Below, one piece after another: positions 1 through 9,500 of a stretch of DNA of 20,729 bases. The stretch covers positions 1 to 20,729 of the IMG/VR virus record IMGVR_UViG_3300046373_000008. One strand, 5' to 3'. This DNA is from a virus. The position numbers and the translations under genes are program-made. Position 1 is the first letter of the stretch. Every line of letters begins with the position of its first letter. The notes under the pieces were generated by a model. That model saw only the letters and a list, made by a program, of their open reading frames with translations. It did no database searches and had not been told where the DNA came from.

Positions 1-1
1 G

Positions 2-283
2 AACGGTGTGCGCATCGTTGAATCCGCCCGCTTCCCATCGGCGGTTATCACTAACCACCCACTGGGCGTAGCTTTCAACGTCGATGCTAACGACATCGCC
101 TGCGAAATGGTTGTGTACCACCCTAACATGACTCTGGTTACTGTTGAGGCTAAGGCGCACACCTCTCGCGTATGGGATGATGAGCTGAACTTTGCGAACG
201 TGCTTGACTCGTACGCAATGTACACCATCGGCCAGCGCCGCCCGGATACCTCCTTCGCAGTGAAATTGCTGCCGGGTGCGTAA
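2..283 (+). CDS. Probable major capsid protein, C-terminal fragment (5' partial)
   Basis: The reading frame is open from the first bases of the window, so the true start lies upstream; the GTG at 8 is only an internal codon. The 93 or so visible residues end in RRPDTSFAVKLLPGA and contain a WDDELNFANV segment. The region looks like the C-terminal part of a phage coat protein, with mixed hydrophobic and charged beta-strand-like sequence. The main argument is synteny: it sits directly before the tail tubular A gene, which is the capsid position in T7-type genomes. It would form the icosahedral shell around the DNA. No second, frameshifted minor capsid form is evident at the stop codon. Identity is inferred mainly from gene order; the fragment is too short for certainty. 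Confidence 0.7.
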   Translation, partial: NGVRIVESARFPSAVITNHPLGVAFNVDANDIACEMVVYHPNMTLVTVEAKAHTSRVWDDELNFANVLDSYAMYTIGQRRPDTSFAVKLLPGA

Positions 284-292
284 GTAACAAAC

Positions 293-340
293 TAGCCCGG
301 TCCCTGAACCTCTGAGGAGTAAGTCAAACTGGGCTATTTA
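293..340 (+). terminator. Hairpin after the capsid gene, possible partial terminator
   Basis: TAGCCCGG at 293-300 can pair with CTGGGCTA at 329-336 (8 pairs, one G.U), with a 28-nt loop and the bases TTTA directly after. T7 carries its main late terminator at this place, between capsid and tail tubular A, where it raises capsid transcript relative to downstream genes. The loop is long and the U-tract short, so termination would be partial at best. It could instead be an mRNA-stabilising or RNase III hairpin. Confidence 0.4.
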
Positions 341-360
341 CCGAACTACTGGAGGACACG

Positions 361-915
361 ATGACCCTACTTGAAGCTGTCAACACCTGTCTGTCCGCTT
401 TGGGTGAGGCTCGTGTCACTAGTACTGAGGTACGCCACCCTACGGTGGACCTAATCAATGGTACTATTGTCATGAAGCAACGCCAACTGCTGGAACGCGG
501 CTGGTGGTTTAACACTAGTGATGTGACAATGTACCCGTCGGATACCGGCGAAATGGAAGCGCCAGTTAATGCCATCAGCATTCTGGGCTTCAGCGGCGAG
601 ACCTTCGTCGTTCGGAACAACATGCTATTCGACATGGACAACAACACCCGGTTCTTCACGGAACCGAAGACCATGCGGGTATTCTACAATCTAGACTTTG
701 AAGACCTCCCAGAGTGTGCCGCGAACGTCATCATGACCCGCACAGCACAGGAGGTGTACTCCGGCGACCTCGGCGTTGACACGCAGGTAGCCCGGCTCCA
801 ACAACTTGAGGTCCGAAGTTTCGCAGACATGGAGATGATCCATATGCGAAACAAACGCTATAGCACGAAGCAACGTCGTGACTGGCAGCGGTTCTCTTCC
901 GCATTACGAGGCTAG
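361..915 (+). CDS. Tail tubular protein A (T7 gp11-like, head-to-tail gatekeeper)
   Basis: This 184-residue protein has the size and feel of T7 gp11 (about 196 residues). It opens with a LLEAVNTCLSALGE helix, like the SAVNDILASIGE region of gp11. This is followed by a long helix with Q-rich text and LLERGWWFN at about residues 43-51, matching the RGWTFN motif of gp11, and then by DFEDLPECAANVIMTRTAQ at about 101-120, matching DYDEMPECFRYWIVTKASR. In T7 this protein forms a dodecameric ring between portal and nozzle. The start at 361 follows GGAGG at 351-355. Only 8 bases separate its stop from the next gene, consistent with co-transcription of the tail genes. Function is assigned by family resemblance and gene order. 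Confidence 0.93.
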   Translation: MTLLEAVNTCLSALGEARVTSTEVRHPTVDLINGTIVMKQRQLLERGWWFNTSDVTMYPSDTGEMEAPVNAISILGFSGETFVVRNNMLFDMDNNTRFFTEPKTMRVFYNLDFEDLPECAANVIMTRTAQEVYSGDLGVDTQVARLQQLEVRSFADMEMIHMRNKRYSTKQRRDWQRFSSALRG

Positions 916-923
916 GAGGCACT

Positions 924-3251
924 ATGGCAGCGCTCGATGGAGCAACCAAATCATTAATGCAGGGTGTGTCCCAGCAGGTTCCCCGCGAGCGGCTTGACGG
1001 CCAAGTGTCCCTCCAGTCGAATATGCTTTCCGACGTAGTTGAGGGTATGCGTCGTCGCCCGGGGATGCGCTGGCTCGCCTCTGAGATCTTCGCAAGCGGT
1101 GGTATCACGAAGGATCGGGTATTCGCTACGGCTGTCGATATCGAAGACGTAAGCGTACACGTACTTATCAATCTGGTGAACGGCAACATTCGCATTTATA
1201 GCGAGACTTGGAACCTCCTGAATGAGTTCGTGTACCCGTACCTTGTGGCCCCGGATGCATCCGCTATTCAAGTATGCACCCTGCGCGGGTACATGTACAT
1301 CTGCAACACTACGGTCGCCCCGGCGAAGGTCGTAAGTAACGTAGGACGCCAGAACCCGGACAAGACTGGGTTCTTCTTTATTAAGACAGGGCAGTTCTCC
1401 AAGGCTTACAACTTGATCGTGACTATTAATGGCGTGGTTACGACTGTGTCTTATACCACGCCGGATGGCACCGTTGCAGGAGACGCTGCTAAGTCTACAC
1501 CAGAGTACATCGCAAACCAGTTGGCTATACAGCTGGCAGCCGCCAGTATCCCAAGTAACATTGTGGGCGCCTATGGCTTCATCCAGACTGGTAGCGCTGG
1601 CGTGGTCAGCATAGTATCCGACTCAGGATCGAGCAGCGTGGGTGTGAGCAACACCGCGCACGTCGCCTTGGTATCCGACCTCCCTGCCCGCCTCGGTGCA
1701 CCGGCGGATGGTATGATGGTCAGCGTGGGATCTAATCCCAAGTTATCTGTCTGGTACACATACGACTTCGACACGAACGCTTGGCTTGAGAGTGGCGCTT
1801 ACAATAGCTGCACTAGCATGACCGGTATGCCTCTACGCATGAAGTTGGACTCTTCCTACTCGGTTGAGGTCCCTGTGTTCGAGGGCAGGAATGCAGGAAA
1901 TGATGAGACCAACGAGGACCCAACATTCCTCACCAACGGTATCACAGGCATGAGTGCCTTTCAAGGCCGCCTTGTGCTGCTGAGCGGCAGCGTCGTGAGC
2001 ATGAGTGCCTCGGGCAAGCCCCTGCGGATGTACCGCAGCACGGTGACCGAGCTGCTGGTAGTGGACCCCATCTCGATCTTCTCGGGTGCGGCGACCACGG
2101 CGAACTTCACGCATGCGGTACAGTTCAACAAGGACCTCCTACTGTTCAGTAAGTCGGTGCAGGCGGTGGTGCCCTCGGGTAACGCCATCATCACCCCGAG
2201 TACAGCACAGATCGTTATCACAAGCTCGTACAGCTGCACCAGTAAGGCCACTCCGGTGGTGGCTGGGCGTAGCCTCGTGTACTTCGCCCCACGCTCTGAA
2301 AAGTTCGCTGCAGCGCTGGAGATGGTGCCTAGCAATACGACCGACTCCCAGTACACCACGAACGACGCTACTGCCCACATTCCAAGGTACATGCCGGGGA
2401 CTGTGCGGCAGGCCACCGCGAGCACTACTAGCAATAGTATGGTGCTTGTGTGCGATGGCGACGCCCGCACGCTGTTCCTACAGGAGTACCTCTGGTCCGG
2501 TGATGAGAAGGTCCAGTCTGCTTGGCACAGTTGGACGTCTCCCTCTGACATCATTTGCACGTGGTTTGTGCGAGACACCATCTTTATCGGTATCCTTGTG
2601 AGTGGATACATGGTGGTAGTTAGCGTGGACTCTCAGGCAGGAACCACTATCGACGGGCTGACTAGGCCGTTCTCAGATGTGTTCCAGACTGTTACAGTTA
2701 CTGGCGGGACCTTCCCGATCCCGGTATCTGTGCGCGAGCCGTACTTCTTCGATGACCGGCCCCTACAGCTCACGTACGCCTCCGGCACAGCCGCGGGCGA
2801 AGCCATCGGCTTCACCGTGAATACTGGCACTTGGGTGGGTACCGTAGTACGGAATGTTCCCGATGGTGTGTATATGCTCGGTCTGAAGTACACCAGCGCC
2901 CTATCTCCAACTCCACCGCTGATCCGCGATAAAGACGGCGTGGTAATTGGAACAGGCGCATCAACCTTGATCCGGTATGAGTTCACCACGAAGAACACAG
3001 GAGAGTTCAATGTGGTTGTGCAAAGGAACAAGGAGGTGATCTCAGACGGCACGTACTCTGCGCTCACGTACAGCTCACAGGATCTGATCCTTGACGCACC
3101 TCTCTTTGCAGAGACCGGCCGAGTAGTAGTTCCTGTCCGTATCAACTCTAATGACGCAAACGTAACCCTAAGCGCTGATGACGACCATGACCTTGGTGTT
3201 CTGACGGCTGAGTGGGTGATGCAGTATCACCAGCATAGACGGAGGGCCTAA
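924..3251 (+). CDS. Tail tubular protein B (T7 gp12-like nozzle)
   Basis: This 775-residue protein is similar in size to T7 gp12 (794). The N-terminus is diagnostic for the family: it has LMQGVSQQVPRERLDGQ, then a NMLSDVVEGMRRRPG segment (about residues 32-47), which is the conserved GVSQQ...GL.RRP pattern of podophage nozzle proteins. The rest is beta-rich, with long Ser/Thr/Gly/Val stretches as in the nozzle beta-propeller. In T7, six copies form the tail tube end through which DNA leaves and to which fibres attach. The ATG follows a GGAGG Shine-Dalgarno in the string TAGGAGGCACTATG, which also overlaps the upstream stop codon. The same 14-nt string precedes the large terminase start. No truncation or frameshift is seen. 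Confidence 0.94.
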   Translation: MAALDGATKSLMQGVSQQVPRERLDGQVSLQSNMLSDVVEGMRRRPGMRWLASEIFASGGITKDRVFATAVDIEDVSVHVLINLVNGNIRIYSETWNLLNEFVYPYLVAPDASAIQVCTLRGYMYICNTTVAPAKVVSNVGRQNPDKTGFFFIKTGQFSKAYNLIVTINGVVTTVSYTTPDGTVAGDAAKSTPEYIANQLAIQLAAASIPSNIVGAYGFIQTGSAGVVSIVSDSGSSSVGVSNTAHVALVSDLPARLGAPADGMMVSVGSNPKLSVWYTYDFDTNAWLESGAYNSCTSMTGMPLRMKLDSSYSVEVPVFEGRNAGNDETNEDPTFLTNGITGMSAFQGRLVLLSGSVVSMSASGKPLRMYRSTVTELLVVDPISIFSGAATTANFTHAVQFNKDLLLFSKSVQAVVPSGNAIITPSTAQIVITSSYSCTSKATPVVAGRSLVYFAPRSEKFAAALEMVPSNTTDSQYTTNDATAHIPRYMPGTVRQATASTTSNSMVLVCDGDARTLFLQEYLWSGDEKVQSAWHSWTSPSDIICTWFVRDTIFIGILVSGYMVVVSVDSQAGTTIDGLTRPFSDVFQTVTVTGGTFPIPVSVREPYFFDDRPLQLTYASGTAAGEAIGFTVNTGTWVGTVVRNVPDGVYMLGLKYTSALSPTPPLIRDKDGVVIGTGASTLIRYEFTTKNTGEFNVVVQRNKEVISDGTYSALTYSSQDLILDAPLFAETGRVVVPVRINSNDANVTLSADDDHDLGVLTAEWVMQYHQHRRRA

Positions 3252-3253
3252 CC

Positions 3254-3814
3254 ATGTGGTGGATGTTAGCAGGCGTGGCCCTTCAGGCCGTGCAGGGGAT
3301 TCAGGCAGCGAAAGACGCCAAAGTGGTGACCAAGGCAAAGAACAAGCAAATTGAGGCGTACAACAAGACGGTTGGCGCCCAGACTGCTAAGTCCTTTAAC
3401 GAGATCGCACTGCAGAAGACTTATTTAGCGGACCAGACGGCGCTGGCTATTGATGCCACACAGCGGCAGGGTGCCCAGCTTAAGTCCGCCCGTGGCCTAC
3501 AGGCCGCTGGGACGGATACTATGGGTGCCTCTGTTGACCAGTCTCTCCTAGACGTGGATCAAAAGGTATCGCAGGCGCAGTCCGTGCTGACGTATAACGA
3601 GGCGGTATCCGATGCCTCGTTGAATGCACAGGCGCAGAACGTTGCGGACTCAGGGTCGTTCTCTCAACGACCCGAGCAGGCCTTAAGTAATTCGTGGGCA
3701 CCCGCCCTAGGAAACGCTATGGCTAGTCTTGGCATGTCTCTATTCGAGAACAAGGCCAAGACGGGTAGCTTCAGTGGTGCGACTAAAACTAGTCGTCAGC
3801 AAGGTATTGATTAA
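3254..3814 (+). CDS. Internal virion protein (T7 gp14-like)
   Basis: This 186-residue protein is close to the 196 of T7 gp14. It starts with a short hydrophobic segment, MWWMLAGVALQAVQGIQA, like the MCWMAAIPIAISGAQAI start of gp14. A long, Ala/Gln-rich, probably helical region follows, with an SARGLQAAGTDTMGASVDQ stretch that parallels the SIRAAIGESMLEGSSMD region of gp14. In T7, gp14 is ejected first and forms the outer-membrane channel of the trans-envelope conduit. Only 2 bases separate it from the tail tubular B stop; GGAGG at 3241-3245 serves as ribosome binding site. It is the first of three consecutive ejection-protein genes in the T7 order 14-15-16. Confidence 0.85.
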   Translation: MWWMLAGVALQAVQGIQAAKDAKVVTKAKNKQIEAYNKTVGAQTAKSFNEIALQKTYLADQTALAIDATQRQGAQLKSARGLQAAGTDTMGASVDQSLLDVDQKVSQAQSVLTYNEAVSDASLNAQAQNVADSGSFSQRPEQALSNSWAPALGNAMASLGMSLFENKAKTGSFSGATKTSRQQGID

Positions 3815-3828
3815 CAAACGGAGGCATC

Positions 3829-6558
3829 ATGCCAGTACGTCAAGACGTTCAGGGTAGCATCAGCAACCCAACCCCAACGGGCTACCAAAGCCCGGGCGCC
3901 GCCCGTGCTCAGTTCCAAGGGGCGGACCTCAGCGGCCTACAGCAGGATGCCAACCGTCAATCCGCATTCTGGGCTAACTTGGCGAATCGCGGCATCGCTG
4001 CGGGTCAGGTTATGCAAGAGAAGGAACAAGCCAAGGCTTACTTGGAAGGGCAGCAGGATAGCGAGATGGGCCGGGTGCGCACTGAGGTGCACGGCTTCAC
4101 TCAGGGTGACTACGAGCAGGGGTACAACCGCGCCCAAGTAGGCACCGATCTGGCTAAATTTCAGCTAAGCGTACAAGAAGACGCTGTGAATTTTGTGAAC
4201 TCAGGGAGAACTCCAGAGGACTTCAAAAAGCACATCGACGAGAAGACTAACGCCCTGCTGGACACAGCCGGCTCCCAAGGCATGAACCTGAAGAACTCTG
4301 ATTGGCAGGCGTGGCTGACTGGTGTATCCAGCACCCGCGACACTGCTGCGGACGTCTTCAATGCCAAGAGCCTAGAGCGCGCCACTTACATGAAGGGGCA
4401 GGCTATCGCAGCTGAGGGCAATGCGGCCATCGCGACCTTTATGGCCGCAGATGAAGCGGGCAACCCGATACAAGCTCTGGGGAATATCACGGCGCACGTC
4501 GCCCGCGTGTACTCTGACGATACCCTGTCAGTGCAGCAAAAGGACGGGGCGTACGCGGATTTCGCCGGTCAGGTGATGACCGCTGCGAAGTCGTCCAATG
4601 CGGTGGAGGCCGTGACCTCGTACTTCCAAGCCAGCCCCGAGTTCAAATCCCTGCCAACACAGGTGCAGACTCAGATCATGCGTGGCGCGCAGGCGTCGTT
4701 TGATCAGCGAGCTGCGGACGAGGCCGGGGCTGTGTATGAGTACCTGAGTACTGTCAGAGCTGTGCAGAACCCCGCTGAACTAGAATCGCAGTATCCGATG
4801 AGTTCGTACATCGCCAAGCTTAACGAAGCTCAGGTGCAACGTAAGATCAGCCCTGCCCAGATGTACAGCATGGTTGAGGCCGAGAACACCCGGCGTCTTG
4901 CGCTGAACAAAGCTGTCGGTAAACAGCAGGCACTCGTGCATGGTGTGACCCTATCCGATATCAGCACCCAGACCGGGGATACCTTGGGTAAAACCAAGAC
5001 GGCCCTTGTACAGACGTACGCTGCGCAGTTCGGTGGGTACGCTGGCGGTGGTGAGGCTCTAGTCCGTCGCGGGCTGCAAAGCGGCGCACAGGACATCACA
5101 GCAGTGGGTATCGAGATGTTGCAGCAAGATGCACAGAGCTTGGCCAACATAGACAGCCGTCAGCTCAAGCTCGACTCTGATGGGAACGCTCAGTACCCAT
5201 CCACCGTGGTGAACTCTCTGACCAACCTGAAGCGTGCGTACGATGCTGCGCAAGCAGCGGGCAATAACGCGCAAGCCGCTCAGTTGGTTTCAGGGCTGCC
5301 CGATGCAGTCGCGTACGGCATCCGCCAAGCCTCCGACGCGAATAGCGTTGCAGACGTGGTGTACCGCCGCGCAGATGACATTTCTGCTGGCCGTGTTGTG
5401 TCCCTCCCTGCTAAGATGCCTGTCGAGTTCCTGTCGACTAACTCCGACTTGTCCGCTGGTCTGTTCGACACTAGCCTTACCCAGAAGGGTGCAGCTAGGA
5501 ACATTCTTGGGGTACAGTCGTACATCTTCACTAGCAAGGAAGATGCGAAGATGCAAGAGACCCGGTTGAATCAGGTGAACGGTGCGATCAGCGAGGAATA
5601 CACTGCATTGTACCAACAGGGTCGCCTGCCAGCACTGTCTGGAGACGACATGAAGAACTGGCTAGTGGGCCGCATCACCGCGCGTACTGTGCGTGTGGAC
5701 GACGGCACAGACGCCGGTACGCTCATGATCCTGCCCAGCGTGGCTAACAAAGCCACCACTTTCGGCAGCGAGGATAACAACATCCTCGGCGAGAGCTTCA
5801 AGCCATTCGTGGACGAGTTCAAGGCACGCAACCCGGGTGCCGTCACTGTCCAGATGCGGTATGATCCGATGTCGAATGAGGTTGTATTCAGCGGCACTGA
5901 CAAGGACAATATCCTGTTGACCACATCTGAATCTGTACCCGCCAGCCGTATCCGGGATAACTCCCGTGCGGTCGAAGTGCGCCACACGAACGCAGGTAAT
6001 GGTAACACGCTCGGCTCGCTGGCCGTGCCCGGAGTTGGCTTTATGAAGTTCAACTCAGGGAACAAGTTCGGGGTTGATCAGCAGGTGTACGCACAGGCGG
6101 TCACTCAGCTCGTCTCGTACGAAGGCTACACCGACACCAAGGGCTTCAGCGTGCTCGCCACGCACCCAACGACCGGTGCCCCACTGAACGAAGAGAAGTA
6201 CGTGAAGCAACCCGGGGATTCCCCACAGGTTGCCACGAACAAGTTCAGCATGTACCTGACCGACAAGGTCGTACCGAAGGTCATGGACGAGATGCCGAAG
6301 TTCTCGGGTATGCCTGAGTACCTCCGGCAGCAAGTGTTCAGCCAGCTCGTAGACACCACGTACCACTCAGGTAACGCTGAGTCGTTCGGGGATATCCTGC
6401 AGCAGGCCTACAATGGGGACGCTCTAGGCGCGTACAAGGCATTTCGTGAGTCTGCCCTGTACAGAGACGCAGGCCAAGGCTCTCGCCGTAACCAAGACCG
6501 TCTGAGGACGCTTGACGCGGTATCGCAATTCAGTCGCACACAACGCAACGGCTATTAA
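3829..6558 (+). CDS. Internal virion protein (T7 gp15-like) with lysozyme-like C-terminus
   Basis: This 909-residue protein sits in the gp15 slot between gp14- and gp16-like genes. It is longer than T7 gp15 (747). Residues 1 to about 740 are Ala/Gln-rich and probably mostly helical, as expected for the core protein that builds the periplasmic conduit. The extra length at the C-terminus, about residues 755-905, resembles a T4-type lysozyme fold: LVSYEGY with E765, then TDTKG with D769, and LATH. Further on come a QQVFSQLVDTTYHSGN helix and an RRNQDRLRTL tail (Arg886-Arg887), the usual end of GH24 enzymes. The spacing from E to D is shorter than in T4 lysozyme and the catalytic Thr is not conserved, so activity is uncertain. 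The role is inferred from position and this domain resemblance. The start follows GGAGG. Confidence 0.82.
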   Translation: MPVRQDVQGSISNPTPTGYQSPGAARAQFQGADLSGLQQDANRQSAFWANLANRGIAAGQVMQEKEQAKAYLEGQQDSEMGRVRTEVHGFTQGDYEQGYNRAQVGTDLAKFQLSVQEDAVNFVNSGRTPEDFKKHIDEKTNALLDTAGSQGMNLKNSDWQAWLTGVSSTRDTAADVFNAKSLERATYMKGQAIAAEGNAAIATFMAADEAGNPIQALGNITAHVARVYSDDTLSVQQKDGAYADFAGQVMTAAKSSNAVEAVTSYFQASPEFKSLPTQVQTQIMRGAQASFDQRAADEAGAVYEYLSTVRAVQNPAELESQYPMSSYIAKLNEAQVQRKISPAQMYSMVEAENTRRLALNKAVGKQQALVHGVTLSDISTQTGDTLGKTKTALVQTYAAQFGGYAGGGEALVRRGLQSGAQDITAVGIEMLQQDAQSLANIDSRQLKLDSDGNAQYPSTVVNSLTNLKRAYDAAQAAGNNAQAAQLVSGLPDAVAYGIRQASDANSVADVVYRRADDISAGRVVSLPAKMPVEFLSTNSDLSAGLFDTSLTQKGAARNILGVQSYIFTSKEDAKMQETRLNQVNGAISEEYTALYQQGRLPALSGDDMKNWLVGRITARTVRVDDGTDAGTLMILPSVANKATTFGSEDNNILGESFKPFVDEFKARNPGAVTVQMRYDPMSNEVVFSGTDKDNILLTTSESVPASRIRDNSRAVEVRHTNAGNGNTLGSLAVPGVGFMKFNSGNKFGVDQQVYAQAVTQLVSYEGYTDTKGFSVLATHPTTGAPLNEEKYVKQPGDSPQVATNKFSMYLTDKVVPKVMDEMPKFSGMPEYLRQQVFSQLVDTTYHSGNAESFGDILQQAYNGDALGAYKAFRESALYRDAGQGSRRNQDRLRTLDAVSQFSRTQRNGY

Positions 6559-6572
6559 TTACTGGAGGTTCC

Positions 6573-9500
6573 ATGAGCATGATCCGCAAACGCCCTGACG
6601 AAAACCTAGCGGTTCACGGGGCAACCGTCCCTGTGCAAGCAGGCGGGTACGTCGCTGGCGCAGAGAACACGCTACTGGAACCCGGTACAGCCAATGTCTC
6701 GGCGCTCAAAGTAGCGCCGACCACTTCTCAAGAGAGTGCCATAGGCGCCCTCCGTGAAACCATCGCAGCGAAAGCGCTGCGGGGTATAGATTATATGGAC
6801 ATTCCCTCAGAGGCAGACTTCGATCCTGCTACCGCCCTAGGTGATAAGGTAAGCCAGTACTCCCCAGAAGAACTACAGTTCCTCGGCGATTCGCGCTCTA
6901 GCACTGAGCTAGCGCAACGTATGGGGCAAGTGGTTACAACCCGGGGTAACTTAGCTGATATGGGCGCTCATCCCGCTGTAGCGCTAGCTGCAAGCTTGCT
7001 GGACGTGGATGCAGTCATCGGTCTTGGGGTAGGTAAGGCTGTGGGTGTAGCACGTAGTGCACGCCTCCTTGCGGGCCTCACAGCTAACGCCGCCGTATTG
7101 GGTGCCGCCTCCGAAGGTGGGGAGATAACTCCACTTGACGTCATCGGGACCAGCTTGGGTGTAGCCCTTGGTGCAGTCCCAATGGCCCGCCGTGCACTCA
7201 CCGCTGAGGAACGTGCTACTGAGACAGCTGCCCGTACCGTTGAGGACGTCCCAACTGTTACCCCCGATGTCGGCCCAAGCATTGAAGTACCAGTCCGCCC
7301 GCGCACCTTCGAGAAGGTCAGCGCTGAGGAACTGGCTAAGACCGACAGCACTGTTCAGGTGACCCCTACCAAGGTTGAGCCAGACCCAGACTACGTGCCA
7401 CCAACTCCAGACATGACCACGACTGTGCGTCCGTACATGGAAGTGGGTATCACCAAAGGCCGTGCAACGTTGCAGACCAGTACCGCGAACTACATCGGCG
7501 CCATCCTCGCTAACGCTAACGATATGCCTGAAGGTTCCCGCCTGCTGGGCGCAGCGCTGCATGACTCCCTGAAGCTCGATGGGGACGTGCCGCTGATCGT
7601 CCGTAAGGACAATGTCCGCTCGAAGGTACAGCTCATGTCCGACGGCTCTGTGAACACCATTATCGGTATGGCCAGTGGTGCAAAGAATACCCTGTCCGAA
7701 ACGGTGGCAGCCCAGACTGCGTACGACAAGACCATTGCCCTACATGAGGCGGCACACGCCAAGACTATCACCGCAACGAACCTGTTCAAGAAGGGCGCAC
7801 TGCCCGACGGTGTGGTAAAGTCTGCTGTACAGCGTATCGAAGACATCCGTACTGCTGTGAAGGCCAACATCGACAACATCGACCGGGCCGGTATCAGTGA
7901 GTTCGATTGGAAGAACAACGTCATGTACGGTGTGAACGATCTGGACGAGTTCATCGCCCAAGTGTTCAACAGCCCGGACTTTCGTAACGTACTTCAACAA
8001 ACCAAGATCCCCGGACAGACTAAGTCCGTCTGGAGCGAACTAGTGCGCAGCGTGGTCCAAGCCTTCACCGGCAAGGGGCCAGATGACTCTGCACTCACTG
8101 CACTGGTCGATGCCTTTGAGGAACTGCTGAACGCCCCGGGCGTAGATGCGGCCGGTTGGGCCAAGGCTAGCAAGTCCATGCCAAACGTACAGTCGGACAT
8201 CCTAGCAGGTGCCCCTGATGTGCGGGATCTGTTCCAGCGCGCAGGTAAGGCAGTGAACAAGAGCTTCGCATTGTACGATAACATTAAGTCCATCGGCGCC
8301 AAGGCCGCCACTCTTGCGGACCAACTCGTGGTTGATGCCACTAGCTCTAACGCGAACTCAGCTGCGCATTACGCCAGAACTGCCCACCTCGCTGCGAACA
8401 CCGCAGCCGCTCAGGTAGACTCCAGCATTCGTCAGGCCTTGCGCTCAGATGGCTGGGGTACGTTGAGCCGTCTCCGTAATCCTACGGGCTTCCGGCAGGC
8501 TCAGCGTGACCTCAGTGACCGCGTGTACGCTGCCTTGGCAGACAACCACCAGCGCTACCGCGAAGGCTCGACAATTGTGCCCCACGGTGATCCAAAGGTG
8601 GAAGCCATCGTCAAGAGCTTCGCTGACTCCAAGTGGGCAGAGGACCAACTGCAACGCATCAAGGCTTCGGGCATGCTCGGGGCTGACGCTATAGAAGAAT
8701 CACCGTACTACCTGCCACGCCGCCACAACGCGAACAAGGTGAACGACTTCCTGCGCTCGAACCCCAACGTTACCCGCAAGGATATCGTGGGGATGTACGC
8801 ATCTCAGTTCACTCAGATGTTCTCGGCCCAAGGCATTCGCCCCGACACTGCACGCGCCCTTGGCCGTCAGATGCTCCGGAATATGGAGGACCGCGCCTCG
8901 GGTGTGTCCGGCTACCGTCAGCACATCGCTGGCATGACCGGCGACGACATCGAGTTCGCCATGCGTAACGCTGGTATTGAAGAGGACCAGATCCAACGGT
9001 TCCTACAGACTGCCAACCATGCTGGCGAGGAAGCCAACACCGTGCGGAACCTGCGCGGGCGGGCTGACTTCGACATGACTGCTGAGTACACCACCGCCTC
9101 TGGCGAGATCATCTACCCACAGATGTTTGTGGACAAGGACGTTCTCGGCCTGATGGAAGGGTACAGTCGCACCATGAGCGGACGCATTGGGCTGGCTAAG
9201 GCCGGGTTCCCTGATGTGAAGTCTCTGGCTGCTGCCGTGGACGAAGCTGCTGCTGAAGGCGTTGACGCCCGTGCCGCACGTACCACACTCGACAACACCG
9301 TGAACCAACTGCTCGGCTACCCTACTGGGGAAGACGTGCCAGACATCCTCCGCAGCTTCGCTGTCGTGTCGGGTGCTGTGCAACTGGCAAACTCTGGGAT
9401 CTATCAGCTGGCTGACACAGCGCTGATGATCAAGGAGTTCGGTATCACCAAGGTGCTGAAGGGCTTGGGTTCTACTCAGTGGGGCCGGGATGCGCTGAAG

